Both the position numbers and the translations under genes were made by a program. A DNA stretch of 23,400 bases from a virus, in IMG/VR virus record IMGVR_UViG_3300020710_000035, positions 1 to 23,400 of that record. One strand, written 5' to 3'. The notes beneath the pieces are model-generated. The model saw only the letters and a program-made list of their open reading frames with translations. It searched no databases and was not told the origin of the DNA. Positions 1 through 7,817 of the stretch are shown piece by piece. Numbering within the stretch: the first letter of the stretch is position 1; every line of letters starts with the position of its first letter.

Positions 1-86
1 AGGGGCCCGGGTGGCCCCACCCCAATGTCTATTGGGAAGAGACCAGCCGGTGCCGCCCGCTTCGGATAGACATGAAGGGCGGGTAG
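1..86 (+). CDS. C-terminal end of an upstream gene (partial)
   Basis: An open frame enters from the left edge (first whole codon at base 3) and ends at TAG 84-86, four bases before the next start. The 27 visible residues (GPGWPHPNVYWEETSRCR, then PLRIDMKGG) look like ordinary protein, not a shadow frame. The close spacing to the next gene fits the operon. In podoviruses the gene before the neck proteins is often a capsid, portal or other head gene, but nothing here identifies it. Confidence 0.45.
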   Translation, partial: GPGWPHPNVYWEETSRCRPLRIDMKGG

Positions 87-90
87 CCAG

Positions 91-1206
91 ATGGCGGTCA
101 CCTCCGGCACAATCACCACCGGTGGCTTCACCCAGCAACAGGTGATCGACCATGCGTGCCGCCGCGCGGGGTACACGCCGCAGCAACTGAGCGGCGAATG
201 GATACAGGTCGCGCAAGATTTGCTGTTTCTCCAGCTTGCCGAATACGCAAACGCTGGGTTCCCCCTTTGGACGCAAGGGTTTCTCCTGTTGGGGGCGACG
301 ATCGGCTCACCCGATGTGCCGACACCGAATGGTACGGTCGAAGTGCTGACGACCTACTGGCGGTCGTTCCAGCCATACCGCGGGCCAGCGACAACCACGA
401 GCGGACTCGACGCCTCGATTCTGTTTTACGGGGCCCCCAACGCTGACGTCACGATAGCGGGACCAAGCCCTGGCATCGCAGTGTCGTTCAGCGGTCCGAC
501 CGAGATCGATACCGTGGGCGTTCTGCTTGGCGGAAATACCCCGGTCACGGCAGCCCTGCAGATACTGACGTCGGCAGATGGGGTAACGTACACCGTCGCC
601 CAAACGCTGATGTCGACGACCTACCAGCCGATGCAATGGGCCTATTTCGATTTGAACCCAAGCATAACGCAGTCGTTCGTTAGCCTTGTGCTGCCCGGCG
701 CGACGACCTGGACGTTGAACCAGGTGCTGTTCGGCTTGGCGAACGGAACGGATACCGAAATCGGGCCATTGAACATCGACGATTACTACAACTTTCCCAA
801 CAAGGCTTACCAAGCGGACAGAGCCAACTCGGCTTACGTGCTGCGGAAAATCGATCCTCCGACCGTGAAAATATGGCCGACCCTGAATACCGATGGGTTC
901 TATGCCGGGACGGTCGCGGTGCTGGCGCGACGCTACATCCAGGACCCCGGCAGCATGACAAACGCACTCGAAATACCGTCCCGCTGGATCGAAGCTGTCA
1001 TATCGCGGCTGGCCATTCGGCTGATGGACGAACTTCCCGATCCCGGAGCAAATTCGCAGTCGGGTATGTACGGGATGATGGCCAAAAATCAGCGGCGACA
1101 GAATTTGGAAACCGCCGCGACCAAAGCCGAAAGCATGGCTTGGTCTGAAGAGCGTACGCGTGGTCCGATCAGGATCGTCCCCGATCTTTCTCCGTACACG
1201 AAGTGA
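91..1206 (+). CDS. Neck/tail structural protein with an inserted discoidin-like domain
   Basis: A 371-residue protein. Residues 12-62 form a helical start (TQQQVIDHACRRAGY, then a stretch ending NAGFPLWTQ). Residues 228-320 (DDYYNFPNK, then KIWPTLN, then EIPSRWIEAVISRLAIRLMDELP) follow a pattern I associate with head-tail or tail-tube proteins of podovirus-like phages. Between them, residues about 120-215 read as a beta-sandwich resembling F5/8 type C (discoidin) domains, with LQILTSADGVTYT and an aromatic WAYFDL strand. Such domains usually bind sugars or other surfaces, so a decoration or receptor role is possible. The ATG at 91 follows the upstream stop by four bases. That it is a virion protein is inferred from context and pattern; the exact position in the neck or tail is uncertain. 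Confidence 0.6.
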   Translation: MAVTSGTITTGGFTQQQVIDHACRRAGYTPQQLSGEWIQVAQDLLFLQLAEYANAGFPLWTQGFLLLGATIGSPDVPTPNGTVEVLTTYWRSFQPYRGPATTTSGLDASILFYGAPNADVTIAGPSPGIAVSFSGPTEIDTVGVLLGGNTPVTAALQILTSADGVTYTVAQTLMSTTYQPMQWAYFDLNPSITQSFVSLVLPGATTWTLNQVLFGLANGTDTEIGPLNIDDYYNFPNKAYQADRANSAYVLRKIDPPTVKIWPTLNTDGFYAGTVAVLARRYIQDPGSMTNALEIPSRWIEAVISRLAIRLMDELPDPGANSQSGMYGMMAKNQRRQNLETAATKAESMAWSEERTRGPIRIVPDLSPYTK

Positions 1207-1212
1207 TGTGGA

Positions 1213-1782
1213 ATGCCACTCTACCTTGACACCACTGGTAACAGCACGCTTGCAATCGGGATATGCGCCCGCTGCAAGGTCAAATACCCGCTTGGGGACC
1301 TTCGGCCGGACCCGAACTCGCCCGGCCTTTTATGCTGCCCAGACGGCTGCCTGGACGTCCTTGATCCATGGCGGCTTCCGGCGCGTGCCGCGGACAGGAT
1401 AACGGTCGATCAGCCGCGCCCTGACGCGGCGTTGGTGCCCGGTTCCACCCCAGTGTACGTGGCCCCCTTGCAGGCTGTGATCGGCGCGGCGCCAGGCCAA
1501 GTTCTTGGCGCCGGCGGCAACCGGATCTTGGCCGTTGGGCCGCCAGCTTCGAAGCTGCAGGTGCCGGGGGTGTGGACGCCAAAGACGTCCTATGCGGTTG
1601 GCGCCAGGGTGACGCCGACGAAGCCGTACGGGCCAGGCGAGGTTGGTCTCGATATTTTTCTGTTTACCTGTATAGTGCCGGGGATGAGCGGCCCGATAGC
1701 ACCGCTATGGCCGGAGTTTGCCGGGGTTCCAATCCAGGACGGACAGGTCATGTGGCTCAACGCTGGAGTATTTTTGGGATGA
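1213..1782 (+). CDS. Small phage protein with a Cys-rich, zinc-ribbon-like N-terminus
   Basis: A 189-residue protein. The first 50 residues contain CARC (Cys18, Cys21) and, about 20 residues later, CCPDGC (Cys41, Cys42, Cys46), a spacing that could bind zinc. The stretch LDVLDPWRLPAR and a downstream PRPD follow. The C-terminal half (from about residue 118, VWTPKTSYAVGARVTP) looks like a small beta-rich domain, similar to those that decorate phage tail proteins. The start ATG lies seven bases after the previous stop, and the gene overlaps the next start by four bases (ATGA). No enzyme motif is seen. The zinc binding is inferred from cysteine spacing only, and a structural role is inferred from its place among tail genes. 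Confidence 0.65.
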   Translation: MPLYLDTTGNSTLAIGICARCKVKYPLGDLRPDPNSPGLLCCPDGCLDVLDPWRLPARAADRITVDQPRPDAALVPGSTPVYVAPLQAVIGAAPGQVLGAGGNRILAVGPPASKLQVPGVWTPKTSYAVGARVTPTKPYGPGEVGLDIFLFTCIVPGMSGPIAPLWPEFAGVPIQDGQVMWLNAGVFLG

Positions 1783-2015
1783 GCGGTTCGCAAGGGGCGC
1801 CTGTGCCGGTTCAAGTCCTGTCCCTCGGGGCGCCGACGCTGCCGATTCAGACAACCGATGTCGTGATCGTCACCCAGAACGGGGTGCCTCGGGAATGCAC
1901 CGTCGCAACCTTTTTCGCAAGCGCCCTTTCGACCTGGTTCGCCACCTTGCCTACCACGCGCCCCGTCGCGCGCGGGCTGCCCTGGAACAATGCGGGGGCG
2001 CTATGTTTTTCTTGA
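1779..2015 (+). CDS. Small conserved-type phage protein (78 residues)
   Basis: The start ATG overlaps the stop of the previous gene (ATGA, 1779-1782), the same coupling used throughout this operon. The product has a central TDVVIVTQNGVPRECTVATF segment and ends LPTTRPVARGLPWNNAGALC. This layout (a short strand with VQNGV, then a Pro-rich LPTT stretch and a LWNN-like end) is one I recognise from small unannotated proteins in tail regions of alphaproteobacterial phages. No catalytic motif or membrane segment is visible. It may be a small structural or tail-associated protein, but that comes only from position. Confidence 0.55.
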   Translation: MSGSQGAPVPVQVLSLGAPTLPIQTTDVVIVTQNGVPRECTVATFFASALSTWFATLPTTRPVARGLPWNNAGALCFS

Positions 2016-2035
2016 CCAGATCGCGGTGATGGCAG

Positions 2036-2707
2036 ATGGCCACGAACACCAATTTTACCTCCCTCACACAGGATATCACGAACTACCTGGAGCGTGGCGG
2101 CAGTTCGATCACGGATCCCACGGTCGCGGCGCAGATCCCGCGAATCATCAACGCGGGCGAGCGTAAGCTAGCGCAAAATCTAAAATTGCTCGGACAGATC
2201 GAAGTGCTGGTGCAGGCACCAATCGGCCTTCAGGCAAACAACGCGATCGTGACGAAGCCCGATCGCTGGCGCAGCACGGTGAGTATGAATTACGGGGCTG
2301 GCCTGACCGGGAATATACGCACCATGCTGTTTCCCCGATCCTACGAATACCTTCTGTCCTATTGGCCAGACAGGACGGCCGCGGACCCCGCTCAGCCGCC
2401 GCTGTTCTATGCCGACTACGACCTGAACCACTGGTTAATCGCGCCGACGCCGCCGCAGAACTATCCCTTCGAATCCATGAATTACATGATGCCCAGGCTT
2501 CTCGACTCAGGCAACCAGTCGAATTTCTGGACCGAATATGTGCCGAACTGCCTGCTTTACGAGTGCCTGATGGAGGCGGCGGTATTCATCAAGGACGATC
2601 AGCGGCTGGCAATATTCAAGGGTGAGTTGGATCAAGAAGTGCAGGCGCTCAACACCCAAGACCTCCAACGAATAATGGATCGGGCTGCGCAGAGGACGTC
2701 CCCATGA
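2036..2707 (+). CDS. Head-tail adaptor protein, SU10 type
   Basis: A 223-residue protein. It begins with a short helical region (FTSLTQDITNYLERGG), then QIPRIINAGERKLAQNLKLL, a WRSTVSMNYG strand, and a YEYLLSYWPDR segment. Next come PPLFYADYDLNHWLIAPTPP, then FWTEYVPNCLLYECLMEAAVFIKDDQR and a C-terminal helix. This order matches my recollection of the adaptor family of podovirus SU10, which forms the ring joining portal to tail; the functional counterparts are P22 gp4 and T7 gp11. The length is ordinary for such adaptors. It lies 20 bases after the previous stop and overlaps the next gene by four bases (ATGA at 2704). Confidence 0.75.
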   Translation: MATNTNFTSLTQDITNYLERGGSSITDPTVAAQIPRIINAGERKLAQNLKLLGQIEVLVQAPIGLQANNAIVTKPDRWRSTVSMNYGAGLTGNIRTMLFPRSYEYLLSYWPDRTAADPAQPPLFYADYDLNHWLIAPTPPQNYPFESMNYMMPRLLDSGNQSNFWTEYVPNCLLYECLMEAAVFIKDDQRLAIFKGELDQEVQALNTQDLQRIMDRAAQRTSP

Positions 2708-4641
2708 GCGGATACACCAGTGTTTTCGGCGGCACGCCGGTCGCGCCAGCCCAACCGTCCTATGAGGCGTTGACGATCGGCACAAACACGGCGCTTGTCT
2801 GGCCGCTGGAGGCGACGGCCGCTGCACCCTACGTGGCCGCGGCGATCGATGTCACCGCAACGGCCGGCGGCTTGCTGCTTGAAATGCCGCCAGGGAATAC
2901 CGGATCTACCGGCGTCGTCTCGATGGTCACAAACGTCGGATCGAACTCGTTCACGATCACCGACCAGGCCGGCAACGCCATTGTGCCGATCGCGCCCACC
3001 CAGTCTTGGCTCATCGTTCTTCGCAGCAACGCGACGGTCAACGGGTCCTGGGGCGCCATCCAAATGGGTGCCACGACCGCCGTCGCGACTGCCGCGGCGC
3101 TGGCGGGGCCCGGCTTGGTGGCGGCTGCTGCCACGCTTGAGACGAACCGCGTCTCGGTATCCCTCAATACCAACATTCTTCTGACTGCCGCATACCGGTC
3201 CCAGGCAATTACCTGGACCGGCGGCGTCGGCACATTGACGCTGGACACTATTGCCAACCTCACCGCCGGGTGGGAATGCCTCGTCAACAACGCCGGAACT
3301 GGCGCACTCACCATTGCCTGTTCTGGCGGCGCGACCATAAACGGCGCTGCGACATTCGTCATGCAGCCGGGCAACAGCGGCATCCTGGTTTGCGGATCCG
3401 GCGGATTCCTGACGTTCGGGGCGATCGTGACATCGCTGGCAATCGCCGCGGGAGGCACGGGCGCATCGTCCGCGACGCAAGCGTTGACCAACCTGGGCGG
3501 CACCTCGATAGGCAAGTCCATTTTCACGGCGCCGTCGGCGGCTTCGGTGTTAGCGATTCTTGGAATATCGAACACCGCCGCCTTTCTTGAGGCCACCGTT
3601 TCATCGAACCAGTCGCCAAGCACGTCGGCAGGCGGCACGGTCTTTATCTGCACGGCGGTCCTAACCATTACACTTCCGCTGACGACCACCTTGACCACCC
3701 ACTACGTTCTGATCGCTTCGGCTACCGCCGGAGCGGTCACGCTTACGCCGCAGGCGGCGGACAAAATAAATGGTGGGTCGGTCGGTGTTTCGGTCACCGT
3801 GGCGTCCGGCAACTCCACGCTTCTAATCACGGACGCCAACGGCAACTGGTACACGGTATTTCAGGGCGTGCAGACGATCACCTTGTCTGGCGATGCCACG
3901 GGGACGGGCACGACGGCGATCACGACAACGGTCGGCAAGATCGGAGGTGTGTCTGTCACATTGGGCGGCCCGTTCACGACGGTTGGTGCTTACACCCTGA
4001 CGTTGACGACGACGGCAAATACGAGCGTCACTCTTCCGACGGCGGGGACGCTTATTTCGGCTGTTTCCGGCACCGTCGCTATAGCCAACAACCTCACCGC
4101 CGGAGGGGGAATCACTGCCACCGGCGCTGTGACCGGGGGAACCATCGTTTCAACTGGATCAGCGATACAAACAGGGAATAGCTGGAACCTTACGGCAGCC
4201 CTCGGCCTCGTAACAAACGCTTGGTCAGTTAACGTCGGCATGACAACAAACGGCGCTGCTGTTATGTCTGCTGGTGGATTTTTTACCATTTCAGACGCTC
4301 GGATCAAAACTAAAATCGAAGATTTAACGGCGAAAAAGGCGATAGACTGGATCAGTCGAGGGCGGCCCGTCACTTACATGATACACGACCGTCCGGGTGC
4401 TGGATTTATCGCGCAGGAGGAACTTATTAACGGTCGCGGGGATGCGGTTACGGTTGTGCCAGACCCAGGCCCAGAGTTCGCCCAATCTGACGGCTTTGCC
4501 TCAGACGGATTTCGTCTGACGCGCGACTACACGCATGACGTCGCTTATCTCACGGCCGCGCTGAAATGGTGCGTCCAGAAGATCAGCGCCCTTGAAAAAA
4601 GTGTGAAACCCGTAAGAAAAAAAGGCAAGGCCCGTGGCTAA
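2704..4641 (+). CDS. Tail fibre/spike protein with C-terminal S74 self-cleaving chaperone
   Basis: A 645-residue protein. The N-terminal 130 residues (PSYEALTIGTNTALVWPLEA, then DVTATAGGLLLEMPP, then SNSFTITDQAGN) form a beta-rich domain of a kind common at the start of alphaproteobacterial phage fibres. A classic fibre hinge follows at about residue 247 (IAAGGTGASSATQALTNLGG), then Thr/Val-rich beta stretches. The C-terminus is a peptidase S74 intramolecular chaperone. It begins near SDARIKTKI with Ser530 and Lys535, the five-residue spacing of the known Ser-Lys dyad, and contains PVTYM, GFIAQE and a final helix. This family assists trimer folding, then cuts itself off just before the serine. 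The start overlaps the upstream stop, with AGAGGA at 2691-2696 as a likely Shine-Dalgarno sequence. The S74 part is visibly less GC-rich than the rest. Confidence 0.85.
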   Translation: MSGYTSVFGGTPVAPAQPSYEALTIGTNTALVWPLEATAAAPYVAAAIDVTATAGGLLLEMPPGNTGSTGVVSMVTNVGSNSFTITDQAGNAIVPIAPTQSWLIVLRSNATVNGSWGAIQMGATTAVATAAALAGPGLVAAAATLETNRVSVSLNTNILLTAAYRSQAITWTGGVGTLTLDTIANLTAGWECLVNNAGTGALTIACSGGATINGAATFVMQPGNSGILVCGSGGFLTFGAIVTSLAIAAGGTGASSATQALTNLGGTSIGKSIFTAPSAASVLAILGISNTAAFLEATVSSNQSPSTSAGGTVFICTAVLTITLPLTTTLTTHYVLIASATAGAVTLTPQAADKINGGSVGVSVTVASGNSTLLITDANGNWYTVFQGVQTITLSGDATGTGTTAITTTVGKIGGVSVTLGGPFTTVGAYTLTLTTTANTSVTLPTAGTLISAVSGTVAIANNLTAGGGITATGAVTGGTIVSTGSAIQTGNSWNLTAALGLVTNAWSVNVGMTTNGAAVMSAGGFFTISDARIKTKIEDLTAKKAIDWISRGRPVTYMIHDRPGAGFIAQEELINGRGDAVTVVPDPGPEFAQSDGFASDGFRLTRDYTHDVAYLTAALKWCVQKISALEKSVKPVRKKGKARG

Positions 4642-6211
4642 GCCGTTTCTCCTGGACTTTATGCCTGGCATAGATCGGGACGGAACAGCGTTCGATTCCT
4701 CTCGCTATTTGGATGGGCTGTGGTGCCGGTGGCGGCTTAAGCGCCCTCGTAAAATGGGAGGGTTCAAGCAAATTACCGACGTCATCAACGGCACTCCGCG
4801 CCGAATCCATTGTTTCTACCAAAACGGTCTCGTCTACGTCCACGTCGGAACATCGTACGGCATTCAACAGGTTGTCATGGACGCGGCCGGCAACATGCTG
4901 TCGATACAGGATCGGACGCCTGTCACTTTCGTCGGTGGCGCGGACATCGGTTTTACGATGGATGCCATTTTCGACACGACGAGCTCAGTCGTGCAGATCG
5001 TCGTGCACGCGGTCCCCGACGTGACCGTTTCCTCCACGAATGTGCAAACGGTGCCATTCCTCGGGCAGATCGATGCCCCCTATATCTTGCTGCCGTTCAG
5101 CGATCCAGGCGCCGCCAGCCCGGCCATCTACGTGAAGCCCGCGGTGTCTGGAGGGATCGTTTGCGTACAACCGTTTGTGTTTTCTTTCGACTCGTATGGC
5201 CAAGTACGGTGGAGTGCGCCGAACCTACCGAACTACCTTGGCGTCACCGGTGGCTCGTCGGGAGCGGGGCAGGCCAGGATATCCGCTCAAAAGGTGCTCG
5301 CCGGAGCGCCCATCCGCGGCGGTGGCACGCAAAGCCCGGCAGCGATCTTCTGGACCGTTTCCGAGGTCATCACTGCGGTCTATGTCGGAACGCCCGCCTG
5401 GTTTTCGTTTAACACAATATCGTCGTCGTCATCCATCCTGGGCACTGACGTGATCATCGAATACGACGGCCTGTATTTTTGGGCCGCTGTCGGACGCTTC
5501 ATGGTGTTCAATGGCACCGTGGTGGAGATTCCCAATGTCTCGAATCAAGATTGGTTTTTCGACAACCTGACGCCGGGGTGCGAAGCCAAGACGTTTGCCT
5601 TCAAGGTCCCGCGCTACGGCGAAATATGGTGGTGCGCGGCGATGTTCGGCAACTTCGAGCCGAGCCATGCGGTCATCTATAACCTGCGGGAGAATTGCTG
5701 GTACGACACCGTGCTGCCGAACGGCGGTCGGAGCGCGGGGTACTTCGCTCAAGGGGTCAAGTACCCCATCATGGGGGGGAGCATCGCGGCTTCCGATGGT
5801 AACGGGTTCCAGCTTTGGCTCCACGAATACGGCGTTGATCAGATAGACAACCAGGGGCTACATCCAGTGCGCTCGTATTTCGAGACGGGGTACTTCGGTG
5901 GGCCCAAAAACACGCCGCCCGATGATGGCGGCCTCAGTTTCCACCAGCTTGAGCCGGACTTCATCCAAAACGGCGATCTCATCACCTATCTGATCGGAGC
6001 GCCAAACGCCCGGGCGCCGACAGCGAACAGCGCGTCCAGTCCCATTGTTTCTCAGCCCGCGGTGCCCCAAGAACAAATGACCTCTTACACACCGAGGCAA
6101 AGTCTGCGATTGACCCGCCTTCATATCGAGTCGAACGTCATTGGCGGCAACTACATCTGCGGCAAAAACATCGGTCACGGCGAAGAGTCAGACGCCAGGA
6201 AGGTATCGTGA
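4634..6211 (+). CDS. Tail hub/nozzle protein, P22 gp10-like (DNA stabilisation)
   Basis: A 525-residue protein starting at a GTG that overlaps the previous stop by eight bases. The central part (residues about 237-375) carries a strongly patterned stretch: PAAIFWTVSEVITAVYVG, SSSSILGTDVIIEYDGLYFW, RFMVFNGTVVEIPN, KTFAFKVPRYGEIWW, then HAVIYNLRENCWYDTVLPNG. It reads as repeated blades of a propeller. Near the end, RLTRLHIESNVIGGNYICGK matches a closing strand I know from this group. In P22, gp10 forms the tail hub that plugs packaged DNA and holds the needle; T7 gp12 is the functional counterpart. That it is a hub is inferred from pattern and from its place after the adaptor and fibre genes. 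Confidence 0.6.
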   Translation: MAKPFLLDFMPGIDRDGTAFDSSRYLDGLWCRWRLKRPRKMGGFKQITDVINGTPRRIHCFYQNGLVYVHVGTSYGIQQVVMDAAGNMLSIQDRTPVTFVGGADIGFTMDAIFDTTSSVVQIVVHAVPDVTVSSTNVQTVPFLGQIDAPYILLPFSDPGAASPAIYVKPAVSGGIVCVQPFVFSFDSYGQVRWSAPNLPNYLGVTGGSSGAGQARISAQKVLAGAPIRGGGTQSPAAIFWTVSEVITAVYVGTPAWFSFNTISSSSSILGTDVIIEYDGLYFWAAVGRFMVFNGTVVEIPNVSNQDWFFDNLTPGCEAKTFAFKVPRYGEIWWCAAMFGNFEPSHAVIYNLRENCWYDTVLPNGGRSAGYFAQGVKYPIMGGSIAASDGNGFQLWLHEYGVDQIDNQGLHPVRSYFETGYFGGPKNTPPDDGGLSFHQLEPDFIQNGDLITYLIGAPNARAPTANSASSPIVSQPAVPQEQMTSYTPRQSLRLTRLHIESNVIGGNYICGKNIGHGEESDARKVS

Positions 6212-6450
6212 TCGTAATCGACCCGCGTATGATGAGTTTCGAATTGTGGTCGGCGATGATGGTCCATTTGCTGTCGTCCTACGGCGTCGTTTCCGATCAT
6301 CGCGCCGGGGCGTCCTGGCGGGCATGGGGAGAAGAGGTCATTGGGCTGCCGCAGATAGCCGCGCTGCTGCCCCCCCACCCTGAAGGGTTTTCGGACTGGC
6401 AGGCCTGGGCGCATGAGCTGAACCGGTCCCTGGACCTGTTGGTAAGATAG
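6208..6450 (+). CDS. Small phage protein of unknown function (80 residues)
   Basis: It starts at GTG 6208, overlapping the stop of the hub gene (GTGA), with a strong Shine-Dalgarno AGGAAGG at 6197-6203 four bases before the start. The product has an N-terminal hydrophobic helix (FELWSAMMVHLLSSYGVV) and two Trp-rich parts, WRAWGEEVIGLPQ and FSDWQAWAHELNRSLDLL. Small proteins with a closing DWQ-WA-L pattern occur next to hub genes in related phages, but I do not know a role. It could be a tail-assembly factor. The TAG stop sits at the base of a predicted terminator hairpin. Confidence 0.6.
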   Translation: MIVIDPRMMSFELWSAMMVHLLSSYGVVSDHRAGASWRAWGEEVIGLPQIAALLPPHPEGFSDWQAWAHELNRSLDLLVR

Positions 6451-6471
6451 GGCTTCACCAGCCCTGCTTTT
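6449..6471 (+). terminator. Possible Rho-independent terminator after the tail block
   Basis: A six-base-pair stem AGGGCT (6449-6454) / AGCCCT (6460-6465) with a five-base loop is followed by GCTTTT. The stem is short and the T tract only four bases, so strength is doubtful. It sits exactly at the end of the 80-residue gene, before the longest gap inside the operon (103 bases), which supports a transcript end or attenuator there. Confidence 0.4.
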
Positions 6472-6553
6472 CCCTGCTATGAGGGTTGTGCTGTTGACGC
6501 TTTGCTCGTCGGCCGAGACCTCCAGTGTCTAGCCATAAGGCAGGGCCTTTCCT

Positions 6554-6904
6554 ATGAACTCGACAGCGTTCCCTTCGACCGTATCCCCCAACATGGCGTC
6601 TGGAGGCAGTCCGGGCCGCAGGTTTGGCGCTCTCGCCACCGCATCCGCACCGCCGCCAAGGGTCAGAAACGGGCAGCCGTCCGCCATCGAAGCGCACGCC
6701 CTCGCATTGGCTTTGGCGGATTTTATCAGTCGCCTCCGCACCGCTCCCGGCACCAATCAGCAGCAACTCGAAGCCGGCGCGCTCTCCATGCGCCGCGGAT
6801 TCCTAGCGGTGATAGGGAGCGCCGCAAGGCCGCCTCAACCCGTTGCCGGCATTCCGGCGCAAGGACAATCAGGCCCGCTTTCTCAGGCTGGTGCAGCGGG
6901 ATGA
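6554..6904 (+). CDS. Unknown small protein opening the second gene block (116 residues)
   Basis: In-frame stops at 6530 and 6536 force a start at or after 6554, where ATG follows AGGG (6542-6545) by eight bases. The N-terminal 40 residues are Ser/Pro-rich and likely disordered. Residues about 44-86 form one helical segment (AIEAHALALALADFISRLR, then TNQQQLEAGALSMRRGFLAV), and the rest is Pro/Gln/Gly-rich. I recognise no family. The gene overlaps the next start by four bases (ATGA), so it is probably coupled to the hydroxylase gene. Confidence 0.5.
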   Translation: MNSTAFPSTVSPNMASGGSPGRRFGALATASAPPPRVRNGQPSAIEAHALALALADFISRLRTAPGTNQQQLEAGALSMRRGFLAVIGSAARPPQPVAGIPAQGQSGPLSQAGAAG

Positions 6905-7455
6905 AAAATTTTCATCTGCTGGCCGAGGGAATTCCAGTCGACGAAGCGCTCGACCAAATTCTGGCGCAGCCGCACTTGTGGGACCGCGACCCAGAACGCA
7001 CGAGCCTTCCCAACTCGCCGCATACCCAATCGTCGGATATCTGGCTTCGCTTTCGGCCCAAACAGGAATTGACGGAGCCGGCGCGTTTCGGCGATCCCCA
7101 TTTTGCCGCCTTTTATTCAGCGTGGCACGATCTGCCCGCGCTGCATCCCATCGTTTTCCATATCATGGCTATGGTGCAGGCGGTCTACCTGGGCGGCATT
7201 CTGATTACCAGGATCCCTCCAGGAAAAGCAATTTTGCCGCATGCCGACAAAGGCTGGCACCCGGAATTCATGAACTGCAAGGCCTATGTAATTTTGCAGG
7301 CCAACGAGCAGTGCCTTAATCGCTGTGAAGACGAAACAGTTATCATGAAGCCGGGTGAGGCGTGGTTGTTCAACAACCTGGTGACGCATTCGGTCGAGAA
7401 CCGCGGGGAGAAAGAGCGGATCGCACTGATCACGACGATGAGGGTGGAGCGATGA
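6901..7455 (+). CDS. 2-oxoglutarate/Fe(II) hydroxylase, aspartyl/asparaginyl beta-hydroxylase type
   Basis: A 184-residue protein. The C-terminal half has the complete iron-binding set of a double-stranded beta-helix dioxygenase: His114 and Asp116 in PHADKGWH, His163 in VTHSVEN, and Arg173 in ERIAL, which would hold 2-oxoglutarate. KAYVILQAN and the loop MKPGEAWLFNN fit the aspartyl/asparaginyl beta-hydroxylase family. Such enzymes hydroxylate a side chain, usually on a protein, using oxygen and 2-oxoglutarate. The substrate here is unknown; a virion protein made from the same operon or a host protein are both possible. ATG 6901 is chosen because it overlaps the previous stop and because the same frame upstream is Arg-rich shadow. 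The next gene, a cupin, overlaps its stop. Confidence 0.8.
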   Translation: MKNFHLLAEGIPVDEALDQILAQPHLWDRDPERTSLPNSPHTQSSDIWLRFRPKQELTEPARFGDPHFAAFYSAWHDLPALHPIVFHIMAMVQAVYLGGILITRIPPGKAILPHADKGWHPEFMNCKAYVILQANEQCLNRCEDETVIMKPGEAWLFNNLVTHSVENRGEKERIALITTMRVER

Positions 7456-7817
7456 ACGGCATGGTTGGACAGTTGCGCTCCCTGCGTCCGGAAGAGACTG
7501 TTGGCACGACGGATATCAAATGGGCCGATGGCGTGTTCGGCAAGACGATCGCGCTTTCGCGCGCGAGCATGGTCGTGCCGCAACATTCTCACGTTTACCC
7601 ACACGTCAGCGTTCTTGTCCGTGGAAAGGTCCGTGTTTGGGCTGGTGACAAGGAGCTTGGCGATTTTGAGGCGCCGGTGGGCATCACAATCGCGGCTCAT
7701 GTAAAGCACCTGTTTCTGACCCTGACCGATGACGTTATCATCCTTTGCGTTCACGACATCGGCACTGCGGAGAGTGTTGCGGTCGAGGAAGAACATCGAC
7801 TCGAAGGAGTTGGGTGA
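7452..7817 (+). CDS. Single-domain cupin protein
   Basis: A 121-residue protein starting at ATG 7452, overlapping the hydroxylase stop by four bases with GGAG close upstream. Residues 43-58 read PQHSHVYPHVSVLVRG, a cupin motif 1 with His45 and His47 but with His51 where the usual glutamate would stand. Motif 2 is seen in APVGITIAAHVKHLFLTL, with His86 as the likely fourth ligand. A metal-binding beta-barrel is therefore likely. Cupins range from enzymes to pure binding proteins, and no substrate can be read from the sequence. Its coupling to the hydroxylase suggests a joint job. Confidence 0.7.
   Translation: MNGMVGQLRSLRPEETVGTTDIKWADGVFGKTIALSRASMVVPQHSHVYPHVSVLVRGKVRVWAGDKELGDFEAPVGITIAAHVKHLFLTLTDDVIILCVHDIGTAESVAVEEEHRLEGVG

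Noticed and set aside
1718-2029. Alternative + frame over the 78-residue gene
   Set aside because: Arg-rich shadow; the 1779 start has ATGA coupling and a recognisable protein pattern.
4617-4623. Run of seven A near the end of the fibre gene as a programmed frameshift site
   Set aside because: A -1 shift there would not enter the hub gene frame, and the hub gene has its own GTG start with an 8-base overlap.
6494-6499. TTGACG as a promoter -35 box before the second gene block
   Set aside because: No acceptable -10 hexamer was found 16-19 bases downstream.
6502-6900. Upstream extension of the hydroxylase frame
   Set aside because: The extension is Arg/Ser-rich and overlaps the 116-residue gene entirely. 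The hydroxylase fold starts with MKNFHLLAEG at 6901, where ATGA coupling is present.
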